Source of the DNA: Methanocorpusculum sp. | GTDB lineage: Archaea > Halobacteriota > Methanomicrobia > Methanomicrobiales > Methanocorpusculaceae | Assembly: GCA_029986975.1 (NCBI GenBank) | Contig: DALTWR010000012.1 | Span: 1 to 10,203 of the forward strand | Length of the DNA: 10,203 nucleotides | Direction of reading: 5' to 3' | In this document: piece by piece, positions 1 through 4,983 of the stretch | Layout of the letters: every line of letters starts with the position of its first letter | Numbering within the stretch: position 1 is the first letter of the stretch | Made by a program: the position numbers and the translations under genes | Notes under the pieces: model-generated | Databases searched by the model: none | The model's input: only the letters and a program-made list of their open reading frames with translations | Told to the model about the DNA's origin: nothing

Positions 1-1
1 A

Positions 2-322
2 GGTGCTTTAACAGAAAATTACATTCTTCAGTCCCTAATACAGCAATGTGAATCAGTCCCGCGATACTGGGCAGTCGATAATCCGCCGTATGAAGTTGAT
101 TTTCTGGTGCAGTTTGAAAACAGCATCATACCTGTTGAGGTAAAGTCAGATACAAATCTGCAGAGCAAAAGTCTGCGGAAGTACAAAGAAAAATACGCAG
201 CAGATACACCGCTTAGAGTTCGGTTTTCTCTTGCGAATCTGAAACTGGATGATGATGTGTTAAATATCCCGCTCTTTATGGCAGATTACTTTATACAGCT
301 GGTACAGATTGCAAAAACGTAA
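2..322 (+). CDS. DUF4143-type AAA ATPase, C-terminal fragment (5' truncated by window edge)
   Basis: Frame 2 is open from the window edge to the TAA at 320-322, giving 106 residues. The fragment matches the C-terminal domain of the archaeal/bacterial AAA ATPases that carry DUF4143. It begins with a GALTENYI segment (family pattern GALFENFV), followed by YEVDFLV and then IIPVEVKSD, SKSLRKYKEKY and a final IPLFMADYF segment. The D in EVDF and the E and K in PVEVK fit the PD-(D/E)xK nuclease-like fold seen in this domain. The P-loop ATPase half would lie upstream of the window. Such proteins are common, often multicopy, in methanogens. Their cellular role is not established, and some are thought to be linked to toxin-antitoxin or mobile functions. 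An internal ATG at 107 is not the true start, because homology extends to the window edge. The family call is from pattern memory and is fairly sure; the function is unknown. Confidence 0.82.
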   Translation, partial: GALTENYILQSLIQQCESVPRYWAVDNPPYEVDFLVQFENSIIPVEVKSDTNLQSKSLRKYKEKYAADTPLRVRFSLANLKLDDDVLNIPLFMADYFIQLVQIAKT

Positions 323-323
323 T

Positions 324-338
324 GTAACTATTCAGCCC
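324..338. repeat. 15-bp direct repeat, copy 1 (GTAACTATTCAGCCC)
   Basis: A perfect copy of GTAACTATTCAGCCC starts two bases after the stop codon of the DUF4143 gene. The second copy is 94 bp further on in the same orientation. The GTAA start is reminiscent of IS66-family transposon ends, but no inverted partner or transposase is present in the window, so this is only a suggestion. Confidence 0.75.
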
Positions 339-417
339 CTTATTCTGAAAGAGAAAGCATTCCCATTACTTTCAAATTTGACGCGCAAATGTATATCATA
401 TCCAGAAAACAAATAAA

Positions 418-432
418 GTAACTATTCAGCCC
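418..432. repeat. 15-bp direct repeat, copy 2 (GTAACTATTCAGCCC)
   Basis: Identical to the 15 bases at 324-338 and in the same orientation. The 79 bases between the copies are AT-rich and show no coding potential. They include a small dyad at 376-390 (ATTTG-acgcg-CAAAT). Confidence 0.75.
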
Positions 433-468
433 TCGTTTTGACTATGGATTTTATATCTCATAGAGGAA

Positions 469-523
469 ATTGACTGCCAAAATCGTCCTGAGTCTCTCGA
501 GGTCTGCGATTTTGGTAGTCAAT
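469..523. repeat. Long inverted repeat / potential hairpin, 17-bp arms
   Basis: The left arm at 469-485 (ATTGACTGCCAAAATCG) is complementary to the right arm at 507-523 (CGATTTTGGTAGTCAAT). All 17 positions pair, with one G-T wobble at 476/516. The 21-base loop (486-506) contains the palindrome CTCGAG. The stem is far longer than a typical archaeal terminator and no T-run follows it on either strand. It could be the remnant of a miniature transposable element, a structured RNA element or a protein-binding dyad. An open frame starting with TTG at 470 crosses it but does not look like a real gene. Confidence 0.7.
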
Positions 524-586
524 ACTCACCGAACAAACCAACCAATTGTTTTTCAAATAAGCAGAGATGAACAGTTACATAAATTC

Positions 587-614
587 ATAAAAAAAGCGGC
601 AGAAGAATCTGCCG
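587..614 (-). terminator. Hairpin plus T-run terminator of the deoxyhypusine-synthase-like gene
   Basis: On the minus strand a 7-bp stem (CGGCAGA/TCTGCCG, arms 608-614 and 597-603) with a 4-base loop is followed by GC and seven T residues (complement of 589-595). It begins 28 bases after the stop codon of the minus-strand gene ending at 642. This is a good intrinsic-type terminator. Confidence 0.75.
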
Positions 615-641
615 TCTATCCCGCCTCAGCCGGCAACCAAC

Positions 642-1607
642 TTATGCACGCTTAACGTTTGCCGCGACAAGAGCCGATGTTAAAATCGGAAGAGCTATAG
701 TGATATCACAGAAGCACTGAAGTTTATGCGTCTCCTCTTTTTCCTTACCCCAGCTGATTCCTTCTTCAAAGGTACATCCGGAAAGACCTCCCCAGTGCGG
801 CGCATCAGTTGTAATCTGCAGAGCAAACATATGCCCTCCGAGATACTTTTTCTGATACTTTGGAGGAATAACTTCGGTCTGCTGAATAAAGTTCTTCGGA
901 GTTCCCCCTCCAAGAATTACGATACCGGTCTTTTTTGCAGCCTCGACATACTCAGAGAGTTCATCTGCATCTTTTAAGTGGTCAATAATAACCTCTGCAC
1001 CAAGCCGGCGTCTGCCGTAAACAAGACCAATACCATACGATGAATCTGCAAGTGCCGGAACATAAATCAGAACATCCATTTTTGCCGCAGTTCCAATATC
1101 ACTTCGTCCTTCGGGCTTTTCCGCGTTGATTTTCTCTCCTAAGAGTTTAAAGAACTCGCGTGAGGTTAAAACCTGCTTTCCTAAGGTTACGCCGAAGTTT
1201 CCGATGTATTCTTCCATGCGCCCGATTTCTTTATCGGATGCAAAGACATCATAGATTCTGTTTACGCCGTTTTTGTAAAGCGCTGCATCATCTGTTAAAT
1301 GACTTCCCACATAGTGTTTTACCCCCATGTGTTCACAGAAGTCATGGAACATGTTTGCACCGGTTGAAACAATGCAGTCGATATAGCGGTTTTCAAGCAG
1401 AGTTACAATACATTCCTGCATACCGGCAGGAATTATAGCGCCGGATAAACCGATGATGATTTTTGTACCGGGTGTTTCAATCATCTCTTTCCAGAGGTGG
1501 AAAGCTTCTCCGAGTTTTCTTCCCTGAAATCCGGATTTACTCATATTCTCCAACAGTTCATCAACTGAGGCTGTTGGTTTCATAGGATTGGTTGGTATAT
1601 CAAACAT
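642..1607 (-). CDS. Deoxyhypusine-synthase-family protein (divergent active site)
   Basis: The 321-residue protein belongs to the deoxyhypusine synthase (DHS) family, whose classical members use NAD and spermidine to modify the lysine of aIF5A. Visible family marks are GLSGAIIPAG (about 53-62), the STGAN segment (81-85), PALADSS (184-190), ILGGGTPKNF (231-240) and EEGISWGK (281-288). K288 in SWGK matches the lysine that forms the enzyme imine intermediate. Two other positions differ from classical DHS: the VKHHI segment with the active-site histidine reads TPKNFI here, and the aspartate of the GSDSG loop is replaced by L275 (GGLSG). It is therefore a DHS-like paralogue and may act on another polyamine or acceptor. 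Length is normal for the family. The ATG at 1607 is preceded by a TATA box at about 1638-1648 and has no clear Shine-Dalgarno; a second ATG lies at residue 9. It appears to be a single-gene unit with its own promoter and terminator. Family is sure; hypusine function is doubtful. Confidence 0.88.
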   Translation of the reverse strand: MFDIPTNPMKPTASVDELLENMSKSGFQGRKLGEAFHLWKEMIETPGTKIIIGLSGAIIPAGMQECIVTLLENRYIDCIVSTGANMFHDFCEHMGVKHYVGSHLTDDAALYKNGVNRIYDVFASDKEIGRMEEYIGNFGVTLGKQVLTSREFFKLLGEKINAEKPEGRSDIGTAAKMDVLIYVPALADSSYGIGLVYGRRRLGAEVIIDHLKDADELSEYVEAAKKTGIVILGGGTPKNFIQQTEVIPPKYQKKYLGGHMFALQITTDAPHWGGLSGCTFEEGISWGKEKEETHKLQCFCDITIALPILTSALVAANVKRA

Positions 1608-1637
1608 AACTGATTAGATTAGTCTTCATTGGGTAAA

Positions 1638-1651
1638 TAGATATAGATAAG
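1638..1651 (-). promoter_or_regulatory. TATA-box promoter of the deoxyhypusine-synthase-like gene
   Basis: The minus strand reads CTTATCTATATCTA, with its centre about 36 bases before the ATG. This predicts a transcription start roughly 10 bases before the start codon. A short leader fits the absence of a ribosome binding site. A small dyad (GATAG-8 nt-CTATC, 1688-1705) lies further upstream. Confidence 0.5.
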
Positions 1652-1756
1652 GCACCGCAAATGAGATTCCAACGAGGTATTCTCACTGATAGAAGATAAT
1701 CTATCCTTTGTGAAATAGATGGCAGCCCTCTTTCAAAGATACGCTGCATGAAACAT

Positions 1757-1767
1757 TTAAAAAAGGA
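1757..1767 (-). terminator. T-run terminator after the membrane-anchored protein gene
   Basis: The minus strand reads CCTTTTTTAAA (T6, complement of 1759-1764) about 20 bases after the stop codon of the gene ending at 1783. Oligo-T tracts without a strong hairpin are the usual archaeal termination signal. Confidence 0.45.
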
Positions 1768-1782
1768 ATTTAGATGAGAGTA

Positions 1783-2475
1783 TTATAAGGAGTACTTTCC
1801 GTAGATGAAGACATCAATGGTGTCTTCTCCGCAGTTTAAGGTGATTCCTGATAAGTCGTCTTCAATTGAGGAAACAACACCGCTTCTGGCATAGGATTTC
1901 TTCTCGCCTAAGATATCTTCGTATCCGAGGAACATAATCATTACATCGCCTACTTTGACCTCATTAATATCATAGCCGAGACTCTTAAGTTCATCTGCGG
2001 TACAGCTGACCATTACATAATACGGGTTGTCAATAGTAACCGTACTGCCGTAAGCTGCTCCGACAATACCTTTTGCGATAGCATTCTGCTCAAGCGCATA
2101 TATTCCGTAGGGGAGGGTTGTGTTTCCGACTCCAAGAATAATACTCTTGTAGTCATCCTCTGTTATGCTGGAATTAGAATCTGCATAAACACTGTACGGA
2201 GGAATTTCCTGATTCTGCTCAGTCGGCATGTAAGCGAAGGTTGTTGTATCGCCGACATTTGTTCCAAAGTATACTGCTGCATGATCTCCTTCTGCTACAT
2301 ATCCGGATGCGCCCACGCCTCCACTGTCTCCTCTGAAGAGGTTGGAGAAATTACTGAAGGATAAGACACACATTACAACCACGAGGAGAATAAACGCAAC
2401 TGCGCCGACTTTAAGCCAGTTAATTTCTTTTTTCTCCCCGGGTCCATTTGAATTAGACTTTCTTTGAACTGCCAT
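1783..2475 (-). CDS. Membrane-anchored extracytoplasmic protein of unknown function (possibly FKBP-like)
   Basis: The 230-residue protein has a basic and polar N-terminus (1-21), one hydrophobic segment at about 22-42 (GAVAFILLVVVMCVLSF) and a large hydrophilic C-terminal part. This suggests an N-terminally anchored protein facing outside. After a Gly/Ser linker, the segment YVAEGDHAAVYFGTNVGDTT loosely recalls the opening strands of FKBP-type prolyl isomerases (EGD..xVxYxG), and ALEQNAIAKGIVGAAYGSTV recalls their later part. The aromatic active-site residues of FKBPs are not clearly there, so this is a weak structural guess. A late segment (VKVGDVMIMFLGYEDILG) repeats the GD-x-V-type strand pattern. 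Few cysteines are present. The gene stands between two same-strand genes but has its own promoter-like sequence (about 2509-2517) and a T-run downstream, so it is probably transcribed alone. Being a real gene is fairly certain; its function is not recognised. Confidence 0.72.
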   Translation of the reverse strand: MAVQRKSNSNGPGEKKEINWLKVGAVAFILLVVVMCVLSFSNFSNLFRGDSGGVGASGYVAEGDHAAVYFGTNVGDTTTFAYMPTEQNQEIPPYSVYADSNSSITEDDYKSIILGVGNTTLPYGIYALEQNAIAKGIVGAAYGSTVTIDNPYYVMVSCTADELKSLGYDINEVKVGDVMIMFLGYEDILGEKKSYARSGVVSSIEDDLSGITLNCGEDTIDVFIYGKYSL

Positions 2476-2508
2476 AAATAACTGATATATTATTTCGCTT
2501 TAACTATT

Positions 2509-2517
2509 GATAAATAT
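2509..2517 (-). promoter_or_regulatory. Candidate TATA box for the membrane-anchored protein gene
   Basis: The minus strand reads ATATTTATC 34-42 bases before the ATG at 2475, giving an expected leader of about 10-15 bases. No Shine-Dalgarno is visible. An 11-mer (TACCCAATGAA on the minus strand, 2524-2534) just upstream recurs in front of the deoxyhypusine-synthase-like gene at 1625-1635. Confidence 0.4.
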
Positions 2518-2596
2518 GTGTGTTTCATTGGGTAGAGACGTGCTGCATCACGGTCTTTCCCCCCGACTCACCGATACAGTACATCACATATTATCT

Positions 2597-4096
2597 TTAG
2601 ACCGCTTCTCTGTACTGACAGTACTGATGACGGAATCCGGACAAACAGGCAGTTGCACAATTCTTACATGCACGAACCGGGGCAGCCGGATTTTCTTTGT
2701 TAAGTGCGATAATATTTGTCATCATCGTGGCAGTTACCGGCTCGCTGGTTAAGAGACATGGATAATCTGCAAGACGCATGAGAGCAGATGTACGAACAGT
2801 AATTGCACAAGCCGGATATGCATACCGCTGCGGATTCATCAGAACTTCATTTTCATGAATCGGAGATAAATCAATACCAATTCCATCCACGACGGGTGAA
2901 AGCGGTTTATCAGTACTGCTTTTAATTCTTGCTGCCTTATCCATAATCTTCCAGCCGCGGTAAATCATATCCATAAAGTCACAGTTGTGCAGTTCTGCAG
3001 CAGAGCCGCGGGTTGGTTTCAGCATTACAAGGTTATGATAGCGTTTTGTCAGGAGATCTACAATCATGGGCGCATTGAATCCATCGAGTTCAAGCAGATA
3101 TTCCGCTGCTGCAGCTGATGAACCGGTTGCGATATTTAACAGCTGATACGGGCTTTTCACTTTGGAGACTGCAGCATTTAACGTGTTCTGCATAACATGT
3201 GATACTGCATCTATGGTGTTGAAGATAACATCATCCTTGCACATATTGTACGTGGACTGTGAGATATGGTGTGCAACATCTCCTACACAGTATGCAGGAA
3301 CTGTTACAATATTTCCATAGTGTACACCGTCATCGATAGCTGCTTTCACGAAGGGAAGCATCTTTTCGCGGTAGGATGCCATGTAGTTTTTCGCGGTAAA
3401 GGATTTCATGTGCACTGAGCGCATAAGGTCTGCCTGTGCTTCGATTGGGTCAAGATAGAGTGCCTGCAGCTGGCGTACTTCAGCGCGAACGGCTTCTGCG
3501 ACAGTCTCGCCGGATTCAACTGCTTTGGTAAATGCATCTCCAATTCCGTAAGAGGTGTTCATTCCCCATGATTTTGCGGCAAGAATAGTTTTTTTGTGGG
3601 CCTCGGGAATGTCAGTTTTCTGCAGAATCTGATTTATGACGTTTGATGTAGAGCCTGGCATCAATGCAAAATCAACTGAGCAGACAGGGCCATAGAATCC
3701 TGCATAAACACGGGCTGCTTCTTTACCGACAAGTGCTATGTTTGTTTTGATGGATGAGGCAAATGCATCCATGCTTTTTCTAAACGACTCATCTTCTTCG
3801 CAGAGGATGTCTAAGATGACTGGTGTCTGATAGTGTTCAACAAACGGGTCATCTTCCTCCCGTACATGGCGGGTTAGAGAACATAACGTGTCATAATGTG
3901 ACTGTACTGATGCTTTGTGCAAATCGATTACTGATTCACTCTGGCCGTCAATTGCTGTCATCTTCTGAACTGCATTGACGTAGGGTTCTGCATTCTTCAG
4001 ATGGAATTTGAGTCCGCGATGCTCACGTAAGACGTTAACATCCGCAAACTGTGCAGCCATTGCTTCAGATACCATTTTCTGATAAAGTTCTTCCAT
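2597..4096 (-). CDS. DUF2193-like archaeal protein with C-terminal cysteine cluster
   Basis: The 499-residue soluble protein has no signal peptide or membrane segment. From memory it resembles the archaeal family DUF2193, whose members are about 500 residues, occur in methanogens and have no known function. Recognisable stretches include FYGPVCSVDFALMPGSTSNV, AAKSWGMNTSYGIGDAF, NIVTVPAYCVGDVAHHISQS, LLNIATGSSAAAAEYLLELD and VVDGIGIDLSPIHE. The repeated glycine-rich, aspartate- and histidine-containing segments suggest an enzyme. The last 23 residues carry C477-x2-C480-x3-C484-x8-C493, a spacing suited to an iron-sulfur cluster or zinc, which suggests redox or structural metal use. The start is well supported: GAGGT sits 7 bases before the ATG at 4096, and a TATA-like ATTAATATA lies about 43-51 bases upstream. 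It is a single-gene unit beside an IS256 remnant. The gene call is certain; the family name is moderately sure; the function is unknown. Confidence 0.85.
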   Translation of the reverse strand: MEELYQKMVSEAMAAQFADVNVLREHRGLKFHLKNAEPYVNAVQKMTAIDGQSESVIDLHKASVQSHYDTLCSLTRHVREEDDPFVEHYQTPVILDILCEEDESFRKSMDAFASSIKTNIALVGKEAARVYAGFYGPVCSVDFALMPGSTSNVINQILQKTDIPEAHKKTILAAKSWGMNTSYGIGDAFTKAVESGETVAEAVRAEVRQLQALYLDPIEAQADLMRSVHMKSFTAKNYMASYREKMLPFVKAAIDDGVHYGNIVTVPAYCVGDVAHHISQSTYNMCKDDVIFNTIDAVSHVMQNTLNAAVSKVKSPYQLLNIATGSSAAAAEYLLELDGFNAPMIVDLLTKRYHNLVMLKPTRGSAAELHNCDFMDMIYRGWKIMDKAARIKSSTDKPLSPVVDGIGIDLSPIHENEVLMNPQRYAYPACAITVRTSALMRLADYPCLLTSEPVTATMMTNIIALNKENPAAPVRACKNCATACLSGFRHQYCQYREAV

Positions 4097-4103
4097 AGTA
4101 ACT

Positions 4104-4122
4104 ACCTCATTATGAGTAATGA
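4104..4122 (-). promoter_or_regulatory. Ribosome binding site overlapped by a dyad, DUF2193-like gene leader
   Basis: The minus strand has GAGGT (complement of 4104-4108), ending 7 bases before the ATG, a strong archaeal Shine-Dalgarno. It overlaps a perfect 6-bp dyad, TCATTA-4 nt-TAATGA (4107-4122). The dyad could be an operator near the transcription start or an mRNA hairpin that partly hides the ribosome binding site. Confidence 0.5.
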
Positions 4123-4138
4123 ATTAATTGTCACAAAA

Positions 4139-4147
4139 GTATATTAA
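4139..4147 (-). promoter_or_regulatory. Candidate TATA box of the DUF2193-like gene
   Basis: The minus strand reads ATTAATATA, 43-51 bases before the ATG. A transcription start about 25 bases downstream would fall near 4116, leaving the Shine-Dalgarno inside a leader of about 20 bases. Confidence 0.45.
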
Positions 4148-4275
4148 TGTTCTGATGGTGGATATTTACGTGTTTTATTCTCTTAAAATACTGCATATTA
4201 GGAGTCTTTCAGATGGAAATCTAAGAATCAGTGAACAGGTGTGATGTATATCTGTGAGGACACAGGGGTGAGATG

Positions 4276-4297
4276 GAAAGTATCCCGAATCTGCTGT
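4276..4297. repeat. IS256 remnant, right terminal inverted repeat
   Basis: This end lies about 40 bases beyond the stop of the transposase fragment, the usual place of the right end. It reads inward as GAAAGTATCCCGAATCTGCT. Confidence 0.6.
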
Positions 4298-4339
4298 AAA
4301 TTAAAACCGGACGCAAACTCCTTACCTCTGTTATTTACT

Positions 4340-4534
4340 TCACATCGTCAAATACCTAACGCCGCACACCCATTCTTCATTGATATCCATAAGAATAGAA
4401 CCAGCTGCTCTAAGGAATGACTGACGATTTGGAAATGCTCCAACTATCTTACTTCTTCGTTTAATCTCAAGGTTGACTCGTTCTATGATATTCGTTGAGC
4501 AAATTAGCACCGGGAATTTCACGATAGCCATCAC
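4340..4534 (-). pseudogene. IS256-family transposase, C-terminal remnant
   Basis: The 64-residue frame contains CSTNIIERVNLEIKRRSKIV, then GAFPNRQSFLRAAGSILMDI and NEEWVCGVRYLTM. This is the conserved C-terminal end of IS256/mutator-type transposases (family pattern TTNxIERLNxEIKRRTRVVGxFPN...EEWxxGxRY). Full proteins are about 400 residues with a DDE catalytic core. Here only the last ~60 remain, so the catalytic residues are almost all gone and the fragment cannot be active. The first residues (MMAIVKF) come partly from the deletion junction near the left element end and are unlikely to be a natural start. No Shine-Dalgarno precedes the ATG at 4534. Confidence 0.88.
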
Positions 4535-4553
4535 TGTTTATTGAGACACTATC
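4533..4553. repeat. IS256 remnant, left terminal inverted repeat
   Basis: The complement reads inward as GATAGTGTCTCAATAAACAG. It lies almost directly against the retained transposase tail, which shows that about 1 kb between them has been lost. The TATA box of the next gene is only 15 bases outside this end. Confidence 0.55.
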
Positions 4554-4567
4554 AAACAGAATGCCTA

Positions 4568-4577
4568 TCTATATAAT
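4568..4577 (+). promoter_or_regulatory. TATA box of the small membrane protein gene
   Basis: TCTATATAAT is centred about 28 bases before the ATG at 4601. This spacing predicts a leaderless or nearly leaderless transcript, consistent with no Shine-Dalgarno. The box is directly outside the IS256-derived element. Confidence 0.6.
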
Positions 4578-4600
4578 CTTAGAACACATTATTATGTAGT

Positions 4601-4903
4601 ATGGCAGACATAGCATTTGAAACTCCGGACAAAAGGTTATCTATCACAGCTCTAATCTGTGAATCTATATCACTTTTAGTATACATCGCATCGGCTCTTG
4701 TTGCCTTCAACGTGATTCAGACGGTAACCACTGTTGAACTTGTACTCAGTCTGATTGGTATTGTATTCCTTCTTGCCGGAGCAGTGTTTCTCCTCATCTC
4801 CAACTCACGAAAGACCGGTTCATCGAAGATGAACAAAATATCTACAGCCTTCGTTGTAATCTGCGCGGTAATCGTTATCGCAAAAATATTCTTCGGCGTA
4901 TAA
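4601..4903 (+). CDS. Small three-helix membrane protein, unknown function
   Basis: The 100-residue protein is mostly hydrophobic, with predicted membrane helices at about 16-38, 45-67 and 81-98. A short polar N-terminus (MADIAFETPDKR) and a positively charged loop (SRKTGSSKMNK, 69-79) separate helices two and three. The charge pattern suggests that the loop is cytoplasmic. I recognise no family and no catalytic or metal-binding motif. The gene call rests on a well-placed TATA box, an ATG directly downstream of the expected transcription start and a T-run terminator after the stop. It is probably a single-gene unit, although xseA follows in the same direction 80 bases later. Confidence 0.7.
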   Translation: MADIAFETPDKRLSITALICESISLLVYIASALVAFNVIQTVTTVELVLSLIGIVFLLAGAVFLLISNSRKTGSSKMNKISTAFVVICAVIVIAKIFFGV

Positions 4904-4916
4904 CAATCCCACCCCT

Positions 4917-4930
4917 TACTTTCTTTTTTC
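4917..4930 (+). terminator. T-rich terminator after the small membrane protein gene
   Basis: TACTTTCTTTTTTC lies 14-27 bases after the TAA at 4901-4903. It is a typical archaeal oligo-T termination tract and separates this gene from xseA. Confidence 0.5.
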
Positions 4931-4983
4931 TATCAACCCGCTTAAGTGGTATCTTCATCATCTATCAGTACAAATAATAGTAT

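Larger units (their letters stand above)
323..586. other. Gene-poor intergenic stretch between DUF4143 ATPase and dys-like gene
   Basis: No convincing gene lies between the ATPase stop codon and the terminator of the converging downstream gene. The stretch holds the two 15-bp direct repeats and the 17-bp-arm inverted repeat listed separately. The only sizeable open frame (470-655, TTG start) runs through the inverted repeat, a terminator hairpin and the antisense end of the neighbouring gene. It shows no recognisable family and I do not call it. Dense repeats in a non-coding stretch suggest remains of a mobile element. Confidence 0.55.
4275..4554 (-). mobile_element. Internally deleted IS256-family element (about 280 bp)
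   Basis: Both ends and the 3' coding tail of an IS256-family insertion sequence are present, but most of the transposase gene is missing. The end beyond the transposase stop (4276 onward, reading inward) is GAAAGTATCCCGAATCTG. The opposite end, read inward on the minus strand from 4553, is GATAGTGTCTCAATAAACAG. The two match at about 14 of 21 positions with one gap and resemble the GxxAGTGTCCCxAAT-type ends common in this family. A complete element would be about 1.3-1.5 kb. No clear 8-9 bp target duplication is visible, so the insertion is old or the exact tips are misplaced by a base or two. It cannot move by itself. Confidence 0.7.

Noticed and set aside
324..523. CRISPR-like repeat array
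   Set aside because: There are only two short 15-bp repeats with a single 79-bp interval, no further repeats and no cas genes nearby.
470..655. Open frame of 61 codons with a TTG start on the + strand
   Set aside because: It runs through the long inverted repeat and the terminator hairpin and overlaps the antisense end of the DHS-like gene. It has no ribosome binding site and no recognisable family.
2507..2752. 81-codon + strand frame overlapping the 3' end of the DUF2193-like gene
   Set aside because: It overlaps the conserved cysteine cluster antisense and has no promoter or ribosome binding site. Its Cys-rich translation follows from the antisense strand.
4097..4274. Possible small RNA (C/D-box-like GTGATGT and CTGTG) upstream of the IS256 remnant
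   Set aside because: Box matches are imperfect, with no terminal stem and no plausible guide pairing. I see nothing firm in this stretch apart from the promoter of the DUF2193-like gene.
4275..4554. 8-9 bp target-site duplication around the IS256 remnant
   Set aside because: The bases outside the two ends (GTGAGATG and AAACAGAA) do not match, so no duplication can be claimed.
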